This document shows, piece after piece, positions 21,652 to 35,100 of a stretch of 64,000 bases of DNA (positions are counted from its first letter, which is position 1; each line of letters begins with the position of its first letter). The stretch is taken from positions 19,072,501 to 19,136,500 of the forward strand of contig CM076949.1 in the NCBI GenBank assembly GCA_039566865.1. Direction: 5' to 3'. The position numbers and the translations under genes are program-made. The DNA is from Aurelia coerulea (Eukaryota; Cnidaria; Scyphozoa; Semaeostomeae; Ulmaridae). The notes beneath the pieces were generated by a model. That model saw nothing but the letters and a program-made list of their open reading frames with translations, searched no databases and was not told where the DNA came from.

Positions 21652-22113
21652 CAGGGACGCCGGAGCGATGGTTGGGCAAGGGGGGCGACTATGAACGTAA
21701 GGGCAATCGAGACCGAAGGCGAGCGAAGCGAGCCTAAAAACTGGAGGGGTCCGGGGGTACTCCCCCGGGAAAATTTTTGTGACCACGCCCTTTAGATTGG
21801 CTTAAAATGCTATCAAAAATGTTTTAAGGAACATTAATCATGATCTTTCACGAAATTTTTCGGCTCTTTCTCCACATGTCCTCATTCCGAATCGTATAAA
21901 ATCGCATATTGCTCATTTGAAGTTGCAATTGCCACTCATTTTTCGTTACTGGTGTGTTTCTGATAAGGGAATGAAGCTATGGCGGCTTTTATATCAAGTT
22001 TCAAAGAAAATTATTGTTTTTCATTGAAAGGGCACTTTTGCCCCCCTTGCCCCCGTTAGGAAAGGGCAGGAGGGGCGCTTGCCCCCCCGCGCCCCTCCTC
22101 TCCGGCGTTCCTG
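21652..22113. mobile_element. hAT-like element, TSD ctcgctcg
   Basis: The ends are cagggacgccggagcg and inverse ctccggcgttcctg. An exact 8-bp duplication, ctcgctcg, lies at 21644-21651 and 22114-22121. It is the same family as 54610-55070, at nearly the same length (462 and 461 bp) and with high identity throughout. It contains the subterminal gaccacgccctttagattgg. Confidence 0.92.
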
Positions 22114-22121
22114 CTCGCTCG

Positions 22122-22550
22122 TACTTATACCTTTAGATGTTGCTTGCTGCCTTTTGTCTAGTTTTTGCGTATGGCCTATAGTAGGTATTTTTCTGCAACC
22201 CCGGTACAGTGAACTCCGGTGCTTTTTCTTCCGGCTGGCCAATCAGAAGCAAGCATTTGAATTAGAATTAAAACGAGGCAAATTCAAGGGGCCAGACTTT
22301 TTTAAAGCAGATTCCTCAAAGGTTTGAATGTGACTTGGGCACATTTATTCTCAATCCATCGATCGCAGTCATTGAGTCATTGAGCAAGAGGAATGTGAAA
22401 TGTCGACAGATCTGTTCATGTGGTGAAGAAGTAGTCGAGAGCCTCACATGATATTTGTTTGATTTGAAAAGAAAGAAACGAGTGAGTTCTGTTCGACTTC
22501 TATTCACTTTTTGCGTTTGTTGACAAGAAGGAGAGTCGGAGGCACCTGCT
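22122..22550 (+). other. Probable promoter and first non-coding exon of the phosphatase gene
   Basis: A consensus donor (ctgct|gtaagtat) lies at 22550/22551, followed 450 bp later by a good acceptor (tttgttgcag) at 23000. This suggests a 5' UTR exon ending at 22550. Its 5' end and the promoter cannot be placed. Support is from splice signals only. Confidence 0.35.
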
Positions 22551-23000
22551 GTAAGTATACATTCATATACTTTTAGCGAGACAGATGCTACCCTAGCTTT
22601 GGAAGTTAAAATCAGGTTGTCACAGTAAGAGGCTCACAGTGTTTTGCTGGTAGCTACACAAATTGTTTGTTTGTAGATTCCAAGATCTTTATTTATTTTC
22701 TTGTGCCCAGTCAATGGCAGTGTGCACACACAAGAAGATCTACAGGCCTATTATTTTGAGCAACAGCAGCGTTCGATCGAAAGACAGGCCTACCATAACC
22801 ATATAGAAACCTGCTGTACAAGTTATTTGCTGTATGAATTTTAGGAATAGGAAATACTCAATTTACCAATAAGCAAAGAAAGGCCTGGAGGATATTACTT
22901 ACTTTTGTTCATTTACTAATACTACTGTTAGAGTTAGTGTATGGTAATTAATTGCAAACGAAGAACTTTAGCTAATTGCCCTGTTCTGTATTTGTTGCAG

Positions 23001-23186
23001 AACTGAAAAAGAGCAGGAAAGCAGACAAGATCAACTTCATTCCATTTTACTGAGGTTGTTTCATGGTTGAAGCTGATTCAAAGCTTTCCCTCAGATAAAC
23101 AGAGACACTTAATACACACAGAGGACGTGTTTACATACAGCAAACAAATCTGATTGACCAAGACAAAGTGAAGAGATGAGTTTGAG
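23001..23186 (+). CDS. INPP5K-like: Phosphatase exon with the start codon
   Basis: The acceptor tttgttgcag ends at 23000 and the donor gag|gtatgt is at 23186/23187. Only 11 coding bases fit: ATG AGT TTG AG from 23176. The split codon AG|A joins in phase to the exon at 25583. The resulting [13 protein letters not shown] matches the spacing of family starts such as LRVxxxTWNVN. A short upstream frame lies at 23063-23098. Confidence 0.6.
23063..23098 (+). promoter_or_regulatory. Upstream ORF in the phosphatase 5' UTR
   Basis: An 11-codon frame (ATG GTT GAA ... AGA TAA) precedes the proposed start by 77 bases. If the 5' UTR exon is right, this could lower or regulate translation of the main frame. 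Confidence 0.35.
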
Positions 23187-26100
23187 GTATGTTGCTTGAT
23201 ATCAAAATCTTTGTGATTCAGGATTTTTATGACGCAAACAAGGAGAGTTTGTAGAGTGGTGCAAGCCATGTGGTTTTTATGTAGGTTGTACAGTTGCCAA
23301 TGAACAAACAATCTAATGTTTGAACCTATTGTTCTCGCCACAGAAACTTTGAAATTTCTGCAAAATTCATGCTTGCAGGCGCAAAGTGCAAATTTCCCAG
23401 CCTGGTGACATACCTTCAAATTTCATCCAGACTGGATGAATGAATGAATGCAAGTGACTGGATGAATCAAAGTTTGTATACAGTAGCATTTAAGTGCAAT
23501 TTCTTGCATGTGCAGGAGCTTATGCAATATTCAATCTGAGCCACACACAGTTTGCAATAAACAAGAGATCTATTGTTTTAACCTATTGTTATAAACTGTG
23601 AACATTACAACATTTTTGTGAAATTTTTACTTAAATGAACAAGGACAGATTTTGTAACACAATAGCATGAGATGCTTTTATTGACACCTGATTTCAAAGC
23701 GATTAGTGACTGCAGACAAAGGGAGTTCTCTCAACCATAAATTCAAAACAAACAAAGCTGCAAAGGTTTCTTTGAAACCCAGGTAGCTAGTGCGCTTGTT
23801 GTGCATTCCAGAAATTGTTTTTAAGAGCAAACATGAGCTTTTATCGAAAGAAAAAGGATTTATCTACATATTTACCTCGGGCATTCTATTTCTTTGGTTC
23901 AGAAGCCCAGCAGTAACTGTTTTCATTACACCCAAAAAATAAGAGAATTGGATCTCCTGGAGAAACCTCTTTGAAAAGAAATCAGCAGAGTTTACTCCCA
24001 GCCTGCATTCACATGGGAACACTTTAAATAACATTGTTCTGTTCCAAAAAGTGGAATTATGAAAAGAGGGAGACGAAAAGTGGAACGATGTGCAATCGTT
24101 CCCCTCCATTCCGCTCCGTTCCATTTCTTTCCATTCCGTTCCATTCCGGTCCGTTCCGTTCCAGTGTGAACAGGCAATAAGGTGATGTTGTTGCTTGAAA
24201 GAATGGAAATAACTGAGAAGAAAGGACTGTGGAACGGAACGATTGCTTTCCTGTTTGAACAGAAATAAAGACTGATGCGCTATCGTTCCGTTCCTGTGTG
24301 GGCAGTCTAATTTTGCGTTCCAGAAACAGGAACGAAGATAGAACGGAACGATTGCGTTCCTGTATGAACTGGGCCTTAATCACCAGAGAAAACTTTAGGA
24401 AACCATTGAATGACTACTTGCAATTCTTCTACTGATATTTAAAGATGGTAACAATATTGCGAGCATTTTTCACAAAACTGTGCTTTTTTCGACCAGGAAA
24501 TATGCCAGGGTTTTCCACCCAACAGGGGAGGTTTGTGACTTTCATGTCCTAAATCTCTGATGTAAATTGGCCCTAGAAACTCGGCTGAAAGGCTGTCTCT
24601 GCTGGTTATTTTGAGTCGATCTCAAAGTGTAGATACATTTTTTTGACTCACACCGGTTGAGTTAAAGAAAAGTTCACAAGTTTGGCAGGCTGTGCGTGCG
24701 TGTGCATACAGGGTGTGCGGCTGATATTCAAAATTAAACTGTTAATCTATCATTTAAGGCTAACTTGGATGTTTGTAAAATAACTCATCTGTTGGACCCA
24801 GAAATTAGGAAAATGCTTGTAAAGAGTTTTGCACAGAGAATAGTAATCCAAAGTATCTCCTGTACGAAAATACAAGGCCATGTAATAGCCATGTACAAGC
24901 CTTGTAGTTATGGCCTTGTAACCTTGTTATAGCCTGGAATAGCCTTGCTGTAACCTTGTAAATGGCTTGAAAAATGCTAATTAGCCTTGTAGAAGCCTTG
25001 TGGAAACCTTGTGTTAGACTGGTTGCAGCTTGGAATCTTACTGATAGCCTTGTAATTTTCTTCCAAGGCTAGTACATCATAACAAGGTCATAATCCCCTC
25101 TACAAGGCTAAAACTTGGCCTGTACAAGGCCAAGTTTAGCCTTGTATTTTTGTACAGGCTGCGTCAATCTTGGTGATCGAAGCTTTGGTGGAGGATTTGT
25201 TCTATTTTTCTAACGCCGAATATTTCAAAGTTTTAATGGATATCAAAATTTCAATCACATTTCATATACAAAGACAAGAAAACACTGCAATGAAACTTGT
25301 GTAGAAGCTGCGTTGAAACTGGCCGATATTGAAACCCAAGGCTTTAGTCATGTGCGCGGGTTGTCCCGTACTCTCCGATTGTTTGAAAATATCTTGTACA
25401 GCCCCTTGAAGTTAGCCTTCAACTGATAAATTAACATTTCAATTTTGAATATCGGTCACATACTATTTATTCCACAGCCCGCCAAATGTGTTAACTTTTT
25501 GATTTATTCACCCAGATTATATACTGTTTTTTTAAAGTTCCTGTCCAAAATGTTCATAGTTTTCATTATTTTTCAATTATAGATGCAGCATCTGTAGTTG
25601 GAATGTAAACATATTACCACCAAATAAAGATGATAACTTAGTCCCATGGCTCAACTTATTTGATGATGAAGAACCTGCAGATATTATTGCAATCGGGTAA
25701 TTCAGGATTCTTTTTTGTAATTTCCAAAGGCTCTGCTTTAGAGGTGTGTAAATCTGAGTCCAAATCTGTCTGATTGGATCTGGATCAGATTTGGATTAGA
25801 ATAAGCTTACTTTGGATTGGATCAGATTATATTCATGGCAGGATTGTTTTGATCGTACTGAATTGATTAAACGGCTTACTACAGTGTCAGGTTCTCATTT
25901 CACTGACGTATTTAAGAATCTGTTTACATCCGAGCCAGAGCTGCTTAGAATAGATCAAGATTGGTTTCTCACTTTAACTTTCTGCATGCTGCTCATTTTT
26001 CTTACATGGGTAGACTGCTATTCGCAACACAATGACATTCCAGCTAAGAGTGCTTCTAACTGGCTGATTTCAACTACAGTACAAGTATAAAGAAGCTAAT

Positions 26101-29100
26101 CAATCTTTTTTCTAGGTAGTTTACTTTTTTTGGCATTTCAAGCAATTAATATTTCTCTACATGCTGCATTGTTATTTGAATCGTTTGTTTCAACTCTTTT
26201 TCGATTTCTGTACAAGGTTAGCCAATCAAATCATTGTTAGCTATTTTGTATAAAAAATACGCACCCCTGGGGGTACTTGACTTAAACTTTTACAGGGGTG
26301 TGCCTTAAAAAAAGGTTGTTTGCCTCCAAGCGATAACCGATCATAGAAAAAGTCGGTTAAAGGTATTCTCCAAAACACAAAAATGCGACTAAATAGCAAC
26401 ACAATCTAATAAAATTTCCCCATTTGACATGTTTTGACAACCGGCTCCAGAAAAATTCCCTTCTTTTGATGCTACGCTCTCGAGAAAATAGGTGAAAACG
26501 ATACCCTGAAAAATGGCACATCTCTGTCAGACAAATATACCAAGTACCCACCCCCCCCCCCCCGGGAAAACACCTAATACCTTGTCATATGCATCTGCCT
26601 TCCGACATATTTTGTCTATGGTGCATAACAGCTAGGAGCTAATGTTTGGAGGGGTGAAATATTTTTTGCCATAGTCATCATAACTTTGCATACACTCATT
26701 TTGTTTATAAGAAACTGCTTATAAGAAACGGTAGGCTCAATTTTTCGAAAGCTAAGAAACAGCCCTACCTGAATTGAAAAAAGCTAAGAAACTTCTGTAA
26801 TTTTCAGTTTTAATTTTCCTATCACATTCGAAAAATATTTTGACATTGTACAGTTAAAGCAACTGTTTGGACATTATTTTGAGTGCGAATCATGTTATTT
26901 ACTCGTTTGAGAGACTTACTAAGTAATTTGGGAGCCCTTTAGACAAGACAAAATCAACTCTAAACTTCCGGCAATAAAAATATAAGAAACACGTAAGAAA
27001 CTTTTGGTAGCAAAATGACCCAAAAATTTAAGAAACTGCCTACTAGCCGCGGACCTTAGTTTCTTATAAAAAAAATGAGTGTACTGTACTCCCGGAGTGT
27101 CTCTTGAGAAATTGGAAAAACTGTTTTACCGTAATTTAATGTAATTTCATTCATTTCACAGCTTGCAAGAAGTTCCATATGATCCACAGTCCCTCTTGTT
27201 GGACTATTACATAAGAAACGATCTGTGGACTCAAAGGCTCCTTGCTTTTTTAAGATATCATGGTCTTATCATGGTATGGATTGATTTTTTTACTTTACTA
27301 TTTTACCGGGTGAGTAAAACGAATCCCAGTCGGAAAGGCCATTGCTCCCTGGATATCAAAACAATCGTATTGGGAAATATATCATTTAATGATGGAAATT
27401 TTCAAATCCATTTTAAAATTTACCAGGCTGAAATCGGCCACTCCGTTTAAAACCTACGAGCGATTTTCTCTAGAATGCACCTTCAAGAAATCTTCAATCG
27501 CATTGAGAAATAGATCATTTAATGATGGAAATTTTCAAATCCATTTTAAAATTTACCAGGCTGAAATCGGCCACTCCGTTTAGAACCTACGAGCGATTTT
27601 CTCTAGAATGCACCTTCAAGAAATCTTCAAACCATGCGTAAAATCACGAACAAATTTTACCAATATTTCAGCGTTAACACATTGACTTCAACATGTTTCA
27701 GCAAGTGTTTAGAGGATGGAATCACCCAGAATAATGCTGTTACGCTCCCCGGGATAACAATTTCGTACTCCCAAAGAGATAACACATGATAAAGCACGCA
27801 AAAGTCATTGCTGTTAGCCCTGTAAGGCTGAAATATTTTGAAAATTTATTATGTTCCTTGAAGGGGCTTTTCCAAGAAAGTCAGTCATTATATCAGAGCG
27901 GAGTGGCCGACTCGAAACACATTAATTTCAAAATGGATTAAAAAATATCCGTAACTGAGTAGCGCATTTGCCAATATTATAATCTCGATATTCAGGAGTC
28001 AGTGGTCTTTCAAACGGGAAGTACTGTTTTTACCCATTCAATACCTTGATGTATTCCTATTAGTGATGGCACTGATCGGGGCTAGAGGGAGCTAGTGCCC
28101 CTCATTAGAGGAACTGAAGCTCCCTCATTGGGGAGAATTATGATTTGTCCAGTTGTTTGTCCACCCATGCTCAACGTTCCAATACATAGCTATACACCGT
28201 GTGCCGTTCTGAAAAAATCTTCAGTACAAAGTATATCAAAAATGAAGTCGTATGGTCAAGGCTTTAGCTGCTGATTTTTTCATCACAAATTTCACAACTG
28301 TTGGGAAGCCAAATCGAAAACAGTGAAGCGACAAAACCTGTCAGACATACTTAAAGAAAGCACAGTTGGCTCAACAATATTATTTCGCCACACCTGAGAA
28401 ATGATTTGCATGCCAAACTTCAAGGGCATTGCCAGGAAAAGGTCTCGCACTTTTAGCTGTATTGTATGTGTATAAGTATGTGAAACATAGTTATTTCGTA
28501 ACTACTAATCATATTGACGTTTTCAAGACCTTTGACAACAAGACTGAGCTATTGTAGGAAATGAAACCTTGTTTGTAAATCAAAGTTACTAGTGTCAAGT
28601 GCCTCTTTGAAAGGATTTATGCAAGATCAAATACTTGCATTTGCAAGGAGCAAAAAATCAAAACAATTTCATTGAAATCGAAGCTGGCCAGTCAAAGCTG
28701 CCGTGAACAAAACAGAACCAACGAAATACTAGAAACTATGTGCTCTGGACAACATAGGGCTCAAATCTTTAAAAAGGTCAATGTAAAATTCAATTACAGT
28801 TTTCTTTTAATTAAAGAGAATCAACGGAGATAAAGCCCCGCGTGGAAGGAGTCTGGGCATTCTATTATTAGCCTATTGTATTTGATGATTTCGAGACGTT
28901 CGTGGATATTGTTAAGCAAGAGGAACAATACCGTGGGTAGGAGTTTCCTTTGTCCTATTTATAGATTGCCTCTACTTAGCTCCGTTCATTCACTTTAAAT
29001 GGTTTGGAAGGAACTTAGTGTTTTTGCTGTAAATCTGTCGTGGAAATTTATTGATATCTTGATTGATATCAAAATGGCGGCATTTATTAAATTTGAGGCT

Positions 29101-32100
29101 ATGACGTCATCAAATTTCTAAATCCTAACCCAGAAAAGCTTCAGATTTCTGCTTGCCATAATATTGTACCGGGTGTCTCAGAAAAAAGTACCCCCTTTTG
29201 ACTGGTAATAGGAACCAAGCAATAAGTTATCATTGCTCCCCGACTTCACAGCTAAATTTATCAATGTTCAACTTAGATGCACGTACCTTGCATTTAGAAA
29301 TCGTCCACCAAACACCGGAGATACAGGTTCGCAAAGTCAAAATTTACAGTGCACCCAAAACCAGAGGGAGCAGCTTTTGATATAATCATACATAGGAAGC
29401 AGCTTTTGAATCGTCTTTTTGGCCTATTAGTTTATTTTCTCTAACAGAATTGCTCGGCTCTTTTTTGGGTCACCCACTGTGATATGAATTCACTGATAAA
29501 ACGGCGTACTTTGTTTTTCCAGGTGGAGAAAATACGAATGATCGGGCTTTTGTTGATAGTAGCTGTCAAGATAAAGCATCTTCCTTTCATCCGAGACAAA
29601 AGGACAAGCTTCGTCAGGACTGCGCTTTGGGGACTATTGGTAAGTCATTGCCTCGTACAATTTAATCATAGTCATCATAATAATCCTCTAGGGCCATTAT
29701 ACTAGCCTGCGTGCAGACTCGAAATTGAAAAGAGGAGAAAAAGGGAGAGGACGAGGACGACAAGGACGACGACGAGGACGACGGCGAGGACGACAACGAC
29801 GACGACGACGATGATGATGATGGTGATGATGAGGATTCCTCATCATCATCGTCGTCGTCGTCGTTGTCGTCCTCGCCGTCGTCCTCGTCGTCGTCCTTGT
29901 CGTCCTCGTCGTCCTCGTCGTCCTCGTCGTCCTCGTCCTCTCCCTTTTTCTCCTCTTTTCAATTTCGAGTCTGCACGCAGGCTAGTATAATGGCCCTAAG
30001 AATGAAATCAAGAAAAGGAACTGAAGCGAGTTGGAAAAAAACATGAAATTATCATAATTAACTTTCGCGAATTAGCCAAAATTTGGAATTTTGCAGGAAT
30101 AAATAACATGATTTGCGGGAATGAAAATACACAAATTTCATATCCTAGTGCACTTTGCAGGAATAAATTTTGCGAATAGTATATTTTATGAAATTTCACT
30201 CGAATAAATTTTCGCGAAATTTACATTTTCGAAAATTTGGCGGAATAAAGTTTCACGAATTTTGGCGAAAAACATGGAAGTTTCTGCCCGCTAAAGTTTC
30301 TTCTCTCAAAGTAGACTGAGCTGAATCTTTAGTTTAACCTTTTCCAGGGATCCAAAGGTGGTGTTGCAATACGCTTTGATCTGTATGGTGAAAGCTTCTG
30401 CTTTGTGAATGCACATTTCACATCTGGGGACGATTACGTGGAATACAGAAATCAAGTGAGTTTTATTTTGAATTAAGGAGCTCCAGGCTGTGATGTTTAA
30501 AGGGGCTACGTCACCAAATTGTAAACAAATCTGTAAAACCATTGCTTAAGACACATGTCCTTTGTTTTCTGCAGTTTGTTTGGTGGCTTCACTCAAGCCA
30601 CCAAAAATAACTTTTCAAAATCCACGTATGTGCGAGCAATCATAAGACATATGAATGTTTGGCTTTCTCCCCTGTGAAGCACAAAGATTTATTTTCAAAA
30701 TAGCGCTTTTATTTTGAAAAATTCTTGTCTTACTGCGAGAGAAAGTACAGTACAGTATGCAATACGTTGCATATCCTAAAAATCACTATGATAAAACAGC
30801 AAGTTCAAACCGAGGTTTAAACGTGGAACCTCTTTTTCGCGAAATTGAATTCAGCGCTTTCTTCTCACGGTATGGGTCCAAAAATCAAAACGCGGAAGTT
30901 GCGGAATTTTCCTTGATAAGACAATCGATTCTTTTTGTAGCCCTCGAAGCAGCAAAGAATTTCGAACTGTAAAGAAGTTAATATTACTTAGACTCTTTGA
31001 TTGAGCTTTGATTCAGTTCATTTTGTTTCAGTTCATTTAGTTTTAGTTCATTTAATTCATTTGGTTCATTGGCGAAGATCAAAATTCGAAACGGCTGAAG
31101 GATTTTGCTATACCGTGAAAGCCCCGTTAAACCCCTCACTCTATTAAGCCCCTCCCTTCTAAGCCAAAATAAAAAAACTCCCCTCTCTATCACCCCCTTC
31201 ACTTATACATGATCTTCATTTATTTAGCTAAAAAAGTACAGAATTGACTCTGGTTTGAGATAAAACTGTATCGAATTTGTGTATTTGACTCGTAGCTTGA
31301 TTCAGATATTGTAGACATTGTTTCAGAATAATGTGGGGCGAAGGAACTAAAAAGGGACCCCACAGTTATCCGGAACAAAAGAAAGTTTGGAATAAATACC
31401 AAAATATGAAGTTTCAAAATCTGAATTTATTCCATGCCGATATCATCAAGTACAATCTGAATGTTTATGAAACGCAAAAAAATTTAAAAATTGGACAACG
31501 CATAGCCAGGAAAACGATCTTTGAAGTTGGGCCTAATTAGCCCTGTCCACAAGTTGCTCGAAATATCTCGAAAAGTTGCTCATAATTTCCTGAAAAGTTG
31601 CTCAAAAGTTGCCAATTTTTCAAAAAGTTGCTCAAAAGTTGCTCATTTATTGTCATTCTTTGGGCATTCTTTTTAAGGCCAAGTGCTACAGATGTATGAA
31701 TAATTGACAAATGTGCACAAGATTAGCTCAAAGGATGCTTCGAGAAGTGTCTTTCTATTTTATTTCAACATTTTGTCTTATGAGGCAACTGCAGTTTCCT
31801 GGAAGTTTGAGCCTTTTGATGCTAATACTGTTGGAACCATGTAACACATCTTCAGTATTTCAGCAACAACCACAACAACAACATTAATTAATGATTAATA
31901 ATAATCATCATTGTCATCATCATCATCGTCATAATCATCATCATCGTCATAGAATTTGTTCTAATATTGCTAAAATAAGGACAAGTTTCTCAATGTTGCA
32001 AAAGTTGCCAAAATTCCTAAAAGTTGCCCAAGAGACCGAAAGTTGCCCGAAAGTTGCCAAGCAACTTGTGGACAGGGCTAGGCCTAATTGCTTCATTTGT

Positions 32101-35100
32101 TTACATAAGCACTTCCGGAATAACGCTGCCTAGATTGAACTTTCAAAGCAATATTTCTCTGCTCAAAAAAGTCCTCTAGTCATGTACTTTCAAGTAATTG
32201 CAACAATGATTGGAAATATTTATATTTTGGTTCATTTTTATGTGATTCATAATGGCGGAAATTTGCAAAATTCATATCTTTAAAAATCGTTTTAAAAATT
32301 CAACAGTTGAAATGTAAAAATTGGGGCAAAATGTATTTACCAAAAAAATTACAAAATTAAAGCAACTATTTGTGCAAGTTTCTACCAAAGGGTTTGTTCT
32401 AAATCGTACCCAAAAAAGAATTATGGTCATTCTTATTTTTGTGGTACAACGGAGATTTTTAAGATTTTTTTAATGCTTTCTGCGATAAAAATAAATCAAG
32501 GTCTGCAAAAGCCCTCAAAACTGACTCAACTCCATCTCTCTGGCATAGTGTCATGAAATTTAACCCCCAGAAAGCTTTGTGTTTCATTGATCCACATGGT
32601 AGAAACTTGCACAAATAGTTGCTTTAATTTTGCATTTTTTTTTGGTAAATATATTTTGCCCCAATTTTTACATTTCAACTGTTGAATTTTTAAAACGATT
32701 TTTAAAGATATGAATTTTGCAAATTTCCACCATTATGAATCACATAACAATGAACCAAAATATAAATATTTCCAATCAACGTTGAAATTACTTGAAAGTA
32801 CATGACTAGAGGATTGAAAGAAGATCAAAACGAAAATTGTCGGACTCTTTTGAGCAGAGAAATATTGCTTTGAAAATTCAATCCAGGCAGCGTTATTCCC
32901 GAAGTGCTTATATAAACAAATGAAGCAATTAGGCCCAACTTCAAACATCATTATCTTGGCTATCTGTTGTCCAATTTTTGATTACAAAGTCCAACTTTGT
33001 AATCTAAGAAGGGGCTTCGATGTCAGGCTGTCAGAAAGAAAGAAAGTAAGTAACCCACTTCCGTCACGCTCGTTAAAGCGATTGATTAACGTTTTATCTC
33101 TGCTAATTGGCACTGAAATAAAGAAAGCGCACATAAAGCGCATACAAGACAGAAGTTTCCCGCGATCCTATAGCAACATTTGACGTCGGCTTATTTCATG
33201 TTAGACAGATTTGACACCATAAGATGGATAAATTACCATGATGTTTACCCTGGCACAACAACAAATTTACCCAGAATTGGCACGTTCTTGACTTCATTAG
33301 CAGCTTAATCATGTCAAAACAATCGTTTTCTAGAACGAACGAATCATTAGCCACTTATTGATAGTACTCATTATGCAAATAAGTCAACTTTAGAGGATGA
33401 TGTAACCGGTGGCCTGCACAGAGGCTAGCATTCGCAGCATCACCGAAGATAGAAGGATCCCCCTCCTACACAGCTACAGAAAGGTGCAGAATCCCAGCAA
33501 GCAATAGACCTTTTAGCTATTCTAAAAGGAGCCTGGATCGAACGTTATTTTTATACATTTTTATATGTTACGTTCGATCGAGTGGCGTTAGAGCTTCTAT
33601 CACTATTGTGCACATTCGAAAATTCTACAAAGTGTAGCAAAAGTTTGTTCGATTCTGACTGAATAGCTAAAAGGTCTATGGCGCCATTGACTGGGGGAAG
33701 GCACGAGATCACACTGAACCAAAACATCTTCATGCATATCATTCTGCACAGAGGTTATCTTCGTGACTGCTTGTCTCAAATTAGATGCCCGCGAATAGCA
33801 ACAATTGAAACGTTCTGTAGGGTTCTGCATAAGTATTTTTGCGTTATCGTAAATCTCACATGACATCTCATTTGACACAGATGCACCAATAGTTTCGTGC
33901 ACGAACGAAGCAAACTAGGGGTAATGACTTTTGATTTTTGCGTATCATTCTCGTTTGACATAAAGACCAAAATATTGCCTTTGAGGCGATTCTTGTCCTT
34001 ATACAAGGCGCTCGATTTTCCATTGAAGGCGACTTTAGCAGCAACACTCATCTCTCTGACTGTAGCTAAAAACAGCATCTACGGTCATTTGGAGTTGTGA
34101 AGAAATCAATATTCAGATATCATTATGCTTGTTTAGCTCAGGACAGACTTTGTAATCATCCAAAAGGATCTTATGTTTAAAATGTGTGCGTTTCATAAAC
34201 ATTCAGAGTGTACTTGAGTATTTCTTCCGCTCCCTGGATCACTGTGGACCCTTATCCTCGTCATTTGACCTTGTGAATAAGCCCCCTCTTTTTTAAGCCC
34301 ACCTCTGGAGTCTTCAAAATTGGGCTTAATGGGGCTTTTACAGTATTTTTAGTATTGTTTGATTGTCTACAAATGGTCCAAAATATATAAGTGTACCATT
34401 TTCGCTGAACTTGTAACCCTATCGAATGCACCAAAAAAAAAAACTATCAACTTATCAACTATCAACTATGGCGGTGCCATGGGGACCTGGAAATTGAAAA
34501 GTTTCGCAAGATGTTTACTTCGATGTTGGGACTACACATGTAAAACATATGGAGCATATTTTCATCACTGGGAATATACATTTTGAGGGTTTCGTGATCT
34601 TATGTTTATAAGAAAATTTATACTTTGATTGGTATTAAAAGCTAAACCATTATCTGGATCCAAGTGAGGCTGTAATTCAAGACTGAACGAGTCGGTGGCT
34701 ATTTTTCTGTCGCTTTTCAAATAGGTAACTGTTTGGGACCCCAGATAGATCTTGAGAAAATTTAATCGATTTTCAAAGCTGTTTTTGGAATTGTGGAATA
34801 CTTTGACACAGAATCGTCTATCATTGTTTAATTTCATGATATCCCGTTCCGGAGGGGGGGGGGAGTACTCCAATTGTGGCCTGATAGGGGGGTCCAGTCA
34901 GGGTTAAAGAGAGCCAAAGCAACAATTTTGAAAAATAGAAATTGAAAAATGGTAGTCTCTTTTTACAGAAACCCCCAAATGGTAGTTCGTGGACCTGAAG
35001 TTGGGCCATTTGGTAGCATCTAGTGAGGAAAATTTTCTGCAGCTTTTCAAAATTTTCTATTGTAAAAATTGATTGAACAAAGTAATAAATGCAGTGACCA

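Larger units (their letters stand above)
31110..34350. mobile_element. Possible composite element with aagcccc ends
   Basis: The left block accgtgaaagccccgttaaa near 31112 and right block ttaatggggcttttacagta near 34329 are imperfect inverses. Both are followed inward by further 'aagcccc' runs. The interval contains a large palindrome. No target duplication was found, so the pair could be two decayed copies rather than one element. Confidence 0.35.

Noticed and set aside
29864..30046. Poly-serine open frame
   Set aside because: It is the translation of the GAC/GAT palindrome, and the complementary strand gives the mirror run.
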